Origin: Aliirhizobium wenxiniae
GTDB lineage: Bacteria > Pseudomonadota > Alphaproteobacteria > Rhizobiales > Rhizobiaceae
Reading direction: 5' to 3'
Length of the DNA: 64,000 nucleotides
NCBI RefSeq assembly: GCF_019511445.1
Contig: NZ_JAEUAN010000027.1
Span: 26,998-90,997, forward strand
Below the pieces are notes generated by a model. It was not told where the DNA came from, did not search any database, and saw only the letters and a program-made list of their open reading frames with translations. Positions 24,482-32,350 of the stretch are shown piece after piece; within the stretch, counting starts at the first letter, position 1; every line of letters starts with the position of its first letter. Both the position numbers and the translations under genes were made by a program.

Positions 24482-25507
24482 TCAGCCCTCGGCCGGACCT
24501 GTCTGACGCCGCAACGACGAAGGCGGATAGCCGAAATGCTTGCGAAAGGCGGTCGTGAAATTCGACAGATGCACGTAGCCCGCCTCATAGGCGATATCGG
24601 AAATGCTGCGATTGCTGAAGAGAAGCGCCTGGCGCGCCTCGGTCAGCCAGCGATTTCGGATGAATTCGTTGAGCGAGCAATGATGCGCCTTGCGCACCAG
24701 TCGCTGCAGCGTCGCCTGGCTGGCGCCGAGTTCACTCGCCATCTCGCTGACGGCAAGTTCCTGGGCTGAATGACGATCGATATACTGCACAAGGGCATAG
24801 ATGCGCTGCTGTTCGGCGGCCGTCAGGTTCGTTGGGGGCATGACCGCATCGGGATTGGAGCCGAAGGCTGCCGTCAGTGCTTCATAGACGATCGCCAGTG
24901 TGTGGCTTTCCAGAAGCACGGCAGAAAACGGCGGCTTGCGGGCGGCGATATCGAACATCTGGCGGGCGAGGAATTCCACCTTGCGATTTGGCTGCCATTG
25001 CCAGAAACCCGGATTTCCACCCAGAAGTGTCTGGAACTTGTCGGGAGCCTCGCTTGCCTCGGAAAAGCGCTGCAGCCATTCGCGCGACATGCCGATGACC
25101 ATCTTGTCGAGATACTGGCCCTTGCGTGCCCGTCGACGAAGGCGCGCGCCGTTTTCGTGGGCGACGATGATCGCCGAGGATTGCCAGCGCCCCTGCGCTG
25201 TGCGTTGAGGCATTGGCATCGGCACGCCGTTTAGCGAAGCCTCGACAAAGCCCTCTAGGAAAATCTTGATGCAGATCTGTGCGTCGAGCGCCACTTCCAT
25301 CTCGAGATCGTCCACCTGCATGCGGCGGCCGAAATTGACGTGGATGCCATCCATCCGCACCTGCCCGACAATACCGCATGCGACAACCGCATCTCCTTGA
25401 TCGCCGCCATCGAGCACGCGCACGCCGTTTTTGCGCAGCTCGCGTCGTGTCAGGACGGGGTTGGGATTGGCAACGACGGGCGGAAGGGGATCGACGGCGC
25501 TGTTCAC
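24482..25507 (-). CDS. AraC-family regulator, PchR-like
   Basis: This regulator has about 341 residues. The C-terminal double helix-turn-helix (LAVSEMASELGASQATLQRL, ISDIAYEAGYVHLSNFTTAF, then FGYPPSSLRR) marks the AraC family. The N-terminal domain resembles siderophore-sensing PchR/YbtA types. GTG at 25507 is chosen as start because a GCAGGAG site lies 6 bases upstream; an ATG at 25522 would place that site inside the gene. It sits between fepB and the second receptor gene, divergent from the receptor, and probably activates one or both when the ferric siderophore is present. Confidence 0.9.
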   Translation of the reverse strand: MNSAVDPLPPVVANPNPVLTRRELRKNGVRVLDGGDQGDAVVACGIVGQVRMDGIHVNFGRRMQVDDLEMEVALDAQICIKIFLEGFVEASLNGVPMPMPQRTAQGRWQSSAIIVAHENGARLRRRARKGQYLDKMVIGMSREWLQRFSEASEAPDKFQTLLGGNPGFWQWQPNRKVEFLARQMFDIAARKPPFSAVLLESHTLAIVYEALTAAFGSNPDAVMPPTNLTAAEQQRIYALVQYIDRHSAQELAVSEMASELGASQATLQRLVRKAHHCSLNEFIRNRWLTEARQALLFSNRSISDIAYEAGYVHLSNFTTAFRKHFGYPPSSLRRQTGPAEG

Positions 25508-25518
25508 ACAGGTCTCCT

Positions 25519-25532
25519 GCATAAGTTTATGC
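25519..25532. promoter_or_regulatory. Inverted repeat in araC/receptor divergent region
   Basis: GCATAA and TTATGC are separated by 2 bases, 12 bases upstream of the AraC start. The position suits an autoregulatory operator. A short palindrome, CGTATACG, follows at 25565-25572. Confidence 0.4.
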
Positions 25533-25684
25533 GTGATTAACGAAAGCGGAGGTTTGCAAGACCACGTATACGAATACATGAAATATGCACTCAAGAATAG
25601 CCGCGACGGGGGATGTCCGGCACTGTTTGCCGTGTGGGGCGCGACAATCGTGCGGACAAGAACTGGTTGCCCAGGGGTATGGGA

Positions 25685-27850
25685 ATGAACGGAAATAAGA
25701 CAATCATCCAGCGGCAGGCAATCGGGCGGCTGACGCGGATCCTGCTGGCGACCACTGTGTTGACAGGTCTGGCGACCGCAGCACAGGCGCAGGATACCGG
25801 CAATAGCCAGGCCAGCACGGAACTGGCGCCGATCGTGCTCGAAGGCGCGACTTACGAGACAGAAGGCACGAACAGCTATACGACGAGGGAAATCAGCGTC
25901 GGCGACAAGGACACGCGCACCCTGCGCGAAGTGCCGCAATCGACCACGGTCATGACGCGCGAACGTCTCGACGACGGTAATTTCTCCTCACTCGATACCG
26001 TCATGCGTAAGACGCCGGGCGTCGTGGTCCTGACCAATGATGATGGCCGCTCCAGCCTCTATTCACGCGGTTTCGAATACGACACGCTTTACATGAACGG
26101 CCTTTCGACGCCGGTCTCCTCCATCTACGGCACGCAGCCGGACATGGTCGCGGTCGACCATATCGAAATCCTGCGCGGCCCTTCAGGCCTCTTTGGCGGA
26201 GCAGGTGAGCCGGCAGGTGCCGTCAACATGCGCCTCAAACAGGCTTCCGACGAATACAAGGCCAGCATCAACACGATCATGAGTTCGTGGGACGGCAAGC
26301 GTATCGAAGGCGATGTGACCGGACCGCTGACCAAATCCGGTCGGGTGCGCGGCCGCCTGGTCGGCGCGCTTTCTACCAAGGACAGCTTCATCGATACCGT
26401 CGACAACAAAGTCGGCACCATCTACGGCACGATCCAGGCCGACATCACCGACAACACGACGGCAACGCTGAGCGTCAATCACACCCGCCGCAACATCACG
26501 CCGTTCAACGGCCTGCCGACATTCGAAGACGGCACGCTGATCGATCTGCCGCGATCGACCTATACCGGCGCCGACTGGAACAATTTCGAAAACAACGTCA
26601 CGCAGTATATCGCCGAACTCGAACACCGTTTCGATGACGGCGGCCATGCGAAGATTTCGGCGCTTTATTCGCGGGTGGACGTCGATTTCCTTTATGCATT
26701 TGCGGCTGGCCCAGCGGATGCGTCAGGTAATATTGCGAGGGGAACCAGCTGGCTTGCCCGTTCCTATGAGCAGGATTCGATTTCGCTCGACGCGCATGTC
26801 AGCAAACCTTTCGAGATTTATGGGCTGGAGAATAATATCATCGCCGGCGTCGACTATCGCGGAAGCGATGACAGTCTATGGAACCAGAGAGGCACGATTG
26901 CCGGCACGCAGAACATTTACGATTGGACCAATGTCGCTAAGCCGACCGTTACCTATGGTAGCCCGGAAGAAAGAGAAACCGATCAATACGGTATCTATGG
27001 CCAGTGGCGCATCAAGCCAATCGACAAGCTGACCTTGATCGGTGGTGGCCGCTTCAGCTGGTATGACGCTCAGTCAGGCGACAGCGAAGTCAAGGTCAAG
27101 GGCGAGTTCACCCCCTATGCGGGCATCATCTATGATTTGACGGACCGTGTCTCGGCCTATGCCAGCTACACGGAAATCTTCCAGCCCCAGTCGGTTAAGG
27201 ATGCTTCGGGCGACATCCTCGATCCACGGACCGGCGAGCAATATGAGATCGGCCTCAAGGCGGAACTGACTGATGATCTCAATGCCTCGCTTGCATGGTT
27301 TGATCTGACTGACAAAAATCGCGCGGTCTCCAACCCGAGCAGCCTCGGTGACTATCTCGCAGGTGGCGAAGCGCATATGCGCGGCATCGAGTTCGAAATC
27401 AACGGCGAGATCCTGCCAAATTGGGAGGCGATGGCCGGTTACACCTATACCGACACAAAGTTCAAGAATACCGTCGGTGCAGCTGGTTCCGAGTTTTATA
27501 CGCCGGAGCATATGCTTCAGCTCTTCACCAAATACACCTTCGACGGTTCAGGCACTTGGACCGACGGCCTCTTCGTTGGCGGCGGGGTGAAGTTGTTCTC
27601 GTCGTTCAAGAACATATCGCGATCTGTCAATGCAACGACCGGCGCGACGTCAGCCACAGCGATCGAAGCCCCCGGTTACGGTGTGGTCGATCTGCAGGCA
27701 GGCTACAAGTTCAACGAGAACCTGACGGCCAGCCTGACGGTCAACAACGTGTTCGACAAGAAATACTACGAACGCGTCGGTGGCACCTCGGTGTTCAATT
27801 TCTACGGCGAACCGCGCAATGTCGTCTTCAAGCTGAACGCGACCTTCTGA
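25685..27850 (+). CDS. TonB-dependent siderophore receptor (FpvA/PupB-like)
   Basis: This outer-membrane receptor has about 721 residues. The start MNGNKTIIQRQ at 25685 has an AGGGG site 7 bases upstream; earlier in-frame ATGs are less well placed. A signal peptide ends at AAQAQ. An N-terminal region (about residues 35-60) is too short to be a full signalling domain. The plug contains VPQSTTVMTRERLDDGNFSS, FEYDTLYMNGL and EILRGPSGLFGGAGEPAGAV. The barrel ends with FKLNATF. Context (FepBDGC, AraC, esterase) predicts a catecholate or mixed siderophore, probably produced by other organisms because no synthesis genes are here. Confidence 0.93.
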   Translation: MNGNKTIIQRQAIGRLTRILLATTVLTGLATAAQAQDTGNSQASTELAPIVLEGATYETEGTNSYTTREISVGDKDTRTLREVPQSTTVMTRERLDDGNFSSLDTVMRKTPGVVVLTNDDGRSSLYSRGFEYDTLYMNGLSTPVSSIYGTQPDMVAVDHIEILRGPSGLFGGAGEPAGAVNMRLKQASDEYKASINTIMSSWDGKRIEGDVTGPLTKSGRVRGRLVGALSTKDSFIDTVDNKVGTIYGTIQADITDNTTATLSVNHTRRNITPFNGLPTFEDGTLIDLPRSTYTGADWNNFENNVTQYIAELEHRFDDGGHAKISALYSRVDVDFLYAFAAGPADASGNIARGTSWLARSYEQDSISLDAHVSKPFEIYGLENNIIAGVDYRGSDDSLWNQRGTIAGTQNIYDWTNVAKPTVTYGSPEERETDQYGIYGQWRIKPIDKLTLIGGGRFSWYDAQSGDSEVKVKGEFTPYAGIIYDLTDRVSAYASYTEIFQPQSVKDASGDILDPRTGEQYEIGLKAELTDDLNASLAWFDLTDKNRAVSNPSSLGDYLAGGEAHMRGIEFEINGEILPNWEAMAGYTYTDTKFKNTVGAAGSEFYTPEHMLQLFTKYTFDGSGTWTDGLFVGGGVKLFSSFKNISRSVNATTGATSATAIEAPGYGVVDLQAGYKFNENLTASLTVNNVFDKKYYERVGGTSVFNFYGEPRNVVFKLNATF

Positions 27851-27874
27851 TCACGATATAGACGAAAACCAAAG

Positions 27875-27907
27875 AAACGGCCCGGAGCGAATGTTCCGGG
27901 CCGTTTT
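27875..27907. terminator. Bidirectional terminator after the receptor
   Basis: A perfect 12-bp stem (27875-27886 with 27895-27906) and an 8-nt loop are followed by T residues. It is flanked by A on the other side, between the convergent receptor and esterase genes. Confidence 0.9.
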
Positions 27908-27936
27908 CGTTGTAGAAACACGTCGAATTGGAAAGG

Positions 27937-28785
27937 CTATGGCTGGCTGAAAGCCATGGCCTGCGCGCGCCGGACACCGTGAAGAAGCATGTCGAAATGA
28001 TCGTGATCGGCGGCGACAACCAGATCCACCTTAGTTGCCGGATTCGCGCGCGCAATCAGGCTGGCGGCTTCGGTGATATTGTCGACCATGGCGCGGCGAG
28101 ACAGATGTTCCTGCCGTCCAGCCGGCAAGGCATGCGTCGCATATTGTTCGTCCTTGCCGACGGTGATGACAAGTCGTTCTGCTTTGCCTGTCGCCGCATT
28201 TTCGCGCATGCGGCGCATCATCAAGGCGTCGCTAAACCAGAGTGACGGACTTGCAGCCCAATATCGCTGAAAATGGCCGGGACAGTGCAACAACGTGTGG
28301 ACGGTGAAAAGCCCGCCATAGGAAAAACCGAACAATGTGTTGCGGGCTGGATCGAGCGGGTAAAGCTCGGAAAGAACCGGCCGCAGCTCTTCGACGAGGA
28401 AGTGCAGAAAGTGCTTGGCACCGCCGAAGACACTTGAGACGACATCTCCAGTCTCGTGATCCGGTTCAGGTGTGTAATTCCTGGATCTGGCAGGTGCATC
28501 AAAGGGGGCGCCGCCCGGAAATCCGATTGCAACGATGAGACCGGCAGCGTGATCTGATGGCTTTGACGCCGGCGGAAACAAGCCGTTTGCAGGCTGGGTG
28601 AAAACAAGCGGAAAGCTTGCATCTCCATCCAGCATCCAAAGCACGGGATAGCCGGTTTGGGGCGGCGGGCCTGCGGGAATGCGGACAAGAATCCGGTAGC
28701 TTTCACCGGTCCGTTTCGAGCAAATTTCAAATGTTTTTGCCGCCGGCAGCTGAACCGATTGCCATTCACTCATGCCTTGCTTCAT
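27937..28785 (-). CDS. Siderophore esterase-type alpha/beta hydrolase (IroE/Fes-like)
   Basis: This protein has about 282 residues and belongs to the esterase family that includes IroE, BesA and Fes, which hydrolyse the lactone of ferric tri-catecholate siderophores to free iron. The nucleophile elbow is GFSYGGLFTVHTLL (Ser), followed by YWAASPSLWF, and a C-terminal His lies in DHDHFDMLL. There is no signal peptide, so it probably acts in the cytoplasm. The start is uncertain among 28785, 28773 and 28830. Its position beside a receptor and FepBDGC supports iron release from an imported siderophore. Confidence 0.88.
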   Translation of the reverse strand: MKQGMSEWQSVQLPAAKTFEICSKRTGESYRILVRIPAGPPPQTGYPVLWMLDGDASFPLVFTQPANGLFPPASKPSDHAAGLIVAIGFPGGAPFDAPARSRNYTPEPDHETGDVVSSVFGGAKHFLHFLVEELRPVLSELYPLDPARNTLFGFSYGGLFTVHTLLHCPGHFQRYWAASPSLWFSDALMMRRMRENAATGKAERLVITVGKDEQYATHALPAGRQEHLSRRAMVDNITEAASLIARANPATKVDLVVAADHDHFDMLLHGVRRAQAMAFSQP

Positions 28786-28967
28786 GGCGGTCATTGTCGT
28801 CCGATAGGGTGTTGCGGAGCCGCTCGGCAAAACAGGAATTGGCCGAGATGGAATTTGGTCGAAAACTATCAGAGATCAGTGAGTTATGGTACCGCCTGAT
28901 TTATGGGAAACAGGCGTTTTGGGGCATGCCGTTTCAAGATTTTATCCGAATGCGGTACGGCCCGATC

Positions 28968-30080
28968 CTATGCTTTTGCGAACCGTCCGATCCCGAAATC
29001 ATGCAAGGGTGTTTCCGTTCCGCCGGTTACGATCAACTCGGCCATGACATCGCCCACACCGGGGCCGAGCTGGAACCCGTGTCCGCAAAAGCCGAAGGCG
29101 TGGTAAAGTCCTTCGGTCGTGGCGGATGGTCCCATGACAGGAAGGCCGTCGGCGACATACCCTTCACAGCCCGACCATGTGCGGATCACCGATGCGTTGG
29201 CAAGTGCCGGCAAGAGCGGGAGAAGCGCCTTGAGCTGCGCCGGAAGGCGGGCGGGATCGGCTTTCGCGTGGCCGCTGTCGAGCGAGACATCAGTGCGTTC
29301 TGCACCGCCGCCAAAGACGATGTTGCCGCGTTCTACCTGTCGAAGATACCCGCCGCCGTGATCATGCCCCCAGACGCCGACGACCGGAAGAACCCGATGG
29401 GGTAGCGGTTCGGTCACGCCCATCTGCGGCCCCTTGGCAATGATTGGCACCGGTTCGGAAAATTGCGTGGCAATTCGGGCGCCCCAGGCACCCGCCGTGT
29501 TGAGCAGGATCGGAGAGGAGCAGACGCCCTTTGAGGTTCTGACTTCGAAACCGGAGGCTGTTTTTGTAATGCCGTCGACGACGGCATCCTCGACGATGTC
29601 TGCGCCCAGCCGACGGGCGGCATCCGCGAAGGCAGGTGCGATGAACCGGGGATTGCCGCTCCCGTCCTGCGGCGAGAAGGATGCTCCGATCGCTGTTGGG
29701 CCAAGGCCCGGAAATCGGGCTTGGACATCCTTCGGGCCGAGTTCCTCCAGGTCCAACCCCCAGGGCCGCGCCGCCTCGGAGAAGCTCCGCATCTCATTGA
29801 GCCCCTTCTCGGTGAAGATCAGGCGTAGATGGCCGGTGGCGCGAAACTCGACATCGCGGCCAAGCAGCTTTTCCGCCTCTCTCCACAGTGCGAGTGACCT
29901 ATGGGCGAGCGGGAGTTGCGGCAGGTATCTGCCACTTCGACGGATGTTTCCGAATGACGCGACCGTCGCGCCGCTGCCGATGCGGTTTCGCTCGATCAGC
30001 GTCACGCGCAGCCCGCGGCGTGCCAGGAAATAGGTCGAGGCGGCACCCATCAGGCCGCCACCGACAACAATCACATCCAT
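28968..30080 (-). CDS. FAD-dependent amino acid oxidase (DAO family)
   Basis: This 370-residue flavoprotein of the DAO/sarcosine-oxidase-like family oxidises an amine or amino acid. The FAD-binding Rossmann motif is VIVVGGGLMGAASTYFLARRG, and the C-terminal flavin-binding segment contains HAFGFCGHGFQLGPGVGD. The start at ATG 30080 follows a GAGGAAAC site. It diverges from hyuA across 179 bases and may act on the product of the HyuAB hydantoinase, for example an N-methyl amino acid, which is inference. Confidence 0.9.
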   Translation of the reverse strand: MDVIVVGGGLMGAASTYFLARRGLRVTLIERNRIGSGATVASFGNIRRSGRYLPQLPLAHRSLALWREAEKLLGRDVEFRATGHLRLIFTEKGLNEMRSFSEAARPWGLDLEELGPKDVQARFPGLGPTAIGASFSPQDGSGNPRFIAPAFADAARRLGADIVEDAVVDGITKTASGFEVRTSKGVCSSPILLNTAGAWGARIATQFSEPVPIIAKGPQMGVTEPLPHRVLPVVGVWGHDHGGGYLRQVERGNIVFGGGAERTDVSLDSGHAKADPARLPAQLKALLPLLPALANASVIRTWSGCEGYVADGLPVMGPSATTEGLYHAFGFCGHGFQLGPGVGDVMAELIVTGGTETPLHDFGIGRFAKA

Positions 30081-30162
30081 CCGGTTTCCTCGTCAATTGC
30101 CTGAATACGCATGCAGAGTGGCCGAGCCGGTGAGGGGAAGTCAAAGTCGGGCTTTTGGCTGT

Positions 30163-30185
30163 CCCATAAGCTCAGCTTATGGGAT
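30163..30185. promoter_or_regulatory. Perfect inverted repeat upstream of hyuA
   Basis: TCCCATAAGC and GCTTATGGGA are separated by 3 bases. It lies about 75 bases before the hyuA start and 83 bases before the divergent oxidase start, so it is a candidate shared operator or a leader hairpin. Confidence 0.55.
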
Positions 30186-30210
30186 GCGGGTCTTTCCGTC
30201 TTGGACCTCT

Positions 30211-30254
30211 CCCTTTCCGTCATGTCACCTTTGCGCAACCAGACGGAAAGGGAC
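30211..30254 (+). promoter_or_regulatory. Leader hairpin that covers the hyuA ribosome site
   Basis: TCCCTTTCCGTC (30211-30222) is the exact complement of GACGGAAAGGGA (30243-30254), with a 20-base loop. The right arm contains the AAAGGGA ribosome site 5 bases before the hyuA ATG at 30260. A further copy of CTTTCCGTC at 30193-30201 can pair with the same right arm. Confidence 0.6.
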
Positions 30255-30259
30255 CCAAT

Positions 30260-32344
30260 ATGGACAATGCGGCAGCGCCCGGTAAAAGCCATCCCAAGCA
30301 ACAGGACTGGAAGGTCGGTGTCGATATCGGCGGAACCTTCATCGATTTCTGCGCGCTCGAAACGCGCTCTGGCAGGGTCGCGTCTCTGAAGGTTCTGACG
30401 ACGCCGGACGATCCGGGGGCGGAATTGATGACCGGTCTTTCTCTGCTTGCCGAACGTGAGGGACTTGATCCGGCCGCGATCAGCCGCTTCGTCCACGGCA
30501 CGACGGTCGGGATCAACACCGTCATCCAGAGGCGCGGCGTGTCGCTGGCGCTGATGACCAATGCCGGGTTCGAGGACGTGATCGAACTGGCGCGGCTGAG
30601 AATGCCCGATGTCTATTCGCTCTTCTGTTCACGTCCCGATCAACTGATCTCCCGTGACATGGTGTTCGGCATTCCGGCGCGACTGAGAGCCGATGGCAGC
30701 GAAGCGCAGGCGCCGGATATGCAGGCCGTCGATGAAGCTGTCGCCACCGCGAAGGCAAAAGGTGCATCGGGCATCATCATCTCTTTTCTCCATTCCTGGC
30801 GCAACGACGCCCAGGAAGCGGCGGTCAAGGCGCAGATCGCAAAATCGGCGCCTGATCTGTTTGTCTTCACCTCCTCGGAGGTCTGGCCGGTCATTCGCGA
30901 ATACGAGCGGACAACGACCGCAATCCTCAACGGCTATGTTCATCCGCGCGTCTCGGGATATCTCACGGCGCTGGAGGACAAGCTCGTCTCCCGTGGCGTG
31001 ACGGCTCCGGCACTGCTGACCAAGTCGAATGGCGGAGTGATGAACGCGGCGGAGGGCAAGCGCGCCTGCGTGCAGATGCTGCTGTCAGGTACGGCATCCG
31101 GTGTCATCGGCGCGGCCTGGCTTGCGCGCCGTGCCGGCGAAAAACATATCCTGACGCTTGATATCGGCGGGACATCGGCCGACTTCGCGCTCATCATCGA
31201 CGGCGAGCCGCAATTCGGCACGGGGGGACTGATCGGCGAGTTTCCGCTGCATATCCCGTCGGTTTCGGTCAGCTCCATCGGTATCGGCGGTGGGTCGATT
31301 GCGAGCGTCGATGCGCAGGGCGTGTTGCGCATAGGGCCTGAATCGGCCGGGTCGACGCCTGGACCTGCATGTTACGGGCGTGGCGGCACGCAGGCGACGG
31401 TCACGGATGCAATGGCGGTCTGTGGCTGGCTCGGACACAGCCAGATGGCATATGGTCAGCTACAGATCGATGTAGCTCTGGCACGGGCGGCGGTCTCGAA
31501 ATTAGCCGACCAGATCGGCCGCACGGCTGAAGAAGCGGCGCAGGCCATTCTCGATATCGCCATTTCCGAAATGTTCGTCGAAGTGGAAAAGCTTGCTTCA
31601 CGTGCTGCCGTGGATCTTCGGGAATTCACCCTGATGCCGTTCGGCGGTGGCGGGCCGATGCTCGGTGCATTCCTTGCACGTGAGTTCAAGATGGCGAAGG
31701 TGATAGGACCGCCGCGTCCGGGCGTCGTTTCGGCGCTCGGTGGTCTGGTCGCTGATCTTCGCGGCGATTTCATCCGCACCGTCTTCACGCATCTTGCCGC
31801 CGAGGCGACACCGCTGTTGCGTAAGGCGCTGGATCAACTCTCTGCCGAGGGGTTGGCATGGCTTTCGAAACAGGGGCATGAGGGGCCGGCGACACTGAAT
31901 GTTTCCGCCGACATGCGCTATGTCGGCCAGAGTTTCGAGATCGAAGTGCCGGTTCAGGCGGCCTGGATCGCCAAAGGCGAACTTGACCCGATCGAGGAAG
32001 CTTTTCACGCAATGCATTTGAAACTCTACGATTTCGACGATCCGGATGGTGAGATCGAGATCGTCAACCTGCGGCTTTCGGCAATTGGTGCCGGGCCGGC
32101 TCTGGAGTTTCCGATCGAGGCCGAAGACAGGGGCATCGCGGTCGAGCCCGAACGGGAGATCCCCGTCTTCACCGGCAAGGAATTCGAGTGGATCGGCCTT
32201 TATCGGCGAGACCTTTTGCGTCCTGGCGGACGTTTCTCCGGACCTGCCGTCGTCGCGCAGGAGGATACGACCTTTGCCATTCCGGCCGGTGCTACCGTCG
32301 ATGTCGACCGCCACCTGAACCTGCATCTGACCTTTTCGGAGTAA
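30260..32344 (+). CDS. hyuA: Hydantoinase/oxoprolinase subunit A
   Basis: This 694-residue ATP-dependent subunit belongs to the N-methylhydantoinase/5-oxoprolinase family, which opens a cyclic amide ring. ASKHA-type nucleotide motifs are clear: VGVDIGGTFIDFCAL at the N-terminus, HGTTVGINTVI, and LTLDIGGTSADFALI in the middle, then EFTLMPFGGGGPM. The start MDNAAAPGKS follows an AAAGGGA site; the upstream ATG at 30179 lies inside an inverted repeat and is rejected. It is the first gene of a plus-strand operon with hyuB, the 2Fe-2S protein and the FAD/NAD oxidoreductase. It is possibly regulated by its leader hairpin. Confidence 0.92.
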   Translation: MDNAAAPGKSHPKQQDWKVGVDIGGTFIDFCALETRSGRVASLKVLTTPDDPGAELMTGLSLLAEREGLDPAAISRFVHGTTVGINTVIQRRGVSLALMTNAGFEDVIELARLRMPDVYSLFCSRPDQLISRDMVFGIPARLRADGSEAQAPDMQAVDEAVATAKAKGASGIIISFLHSWRNDAQEAAVKAQIAKSAPDLFVFTSSEVWPVIREYERTTTAILNGYVHPRVSGYLTALEDKLVSRGVTAPALLTKSNGGVMNAAEGKRACVQMLLSGTASGVIGAAWLARRAGEKHILTLDIGGTSADFALIIDGEPQFGTGGLIGEFPLHIPSVSVSSIGIGGGSIASVDAQGVLRIGPESAGSTPGPACYGRGGTQATVTDAMAVCGWLGHSQMAYGQLQIDVALARAAVSKLADQIGRTAEEAAQAILDIAISEMFVEVEKLASRAAVDLREFTLMPFGGGGPMLGAFLAREFKMAKVIGPPRPGVVSALGGLVADLRGDFIRTVFTHLAAEATPLLRKALDQLSAEGLAWLSKQGHEGPATLNVSADMRYVGQSFEIEVPVQAAWIAKGELDPIEEAFHAMHLKLYDFDDPDGEIEIVNLRLSAIGAGPALEFPIEAEDRGIAVEPEREIPVFTGKEFEWIGLYRRDLLRPGGRFSGPAVVAQEDTTFAIPAGATVDVDRHLNLHLTFSE

Positions 32345-32350
32345 CCGTCC

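Noticed and set aside
25508..25939. Long N-terminal extension of the PchR-like regulator
   Set aside because: It runs through the receptor's 5' region and signal peptide on the other strand, and the GTG 25507 has a proper ribosome site.
26000..27850. FecI/FecR-type signalling for the second receptor
   Set aside because: The receptor lacks a full N-terminal signalling domain and no sigma or anti-sigma gene is in the region; an AraC gene is there instead.
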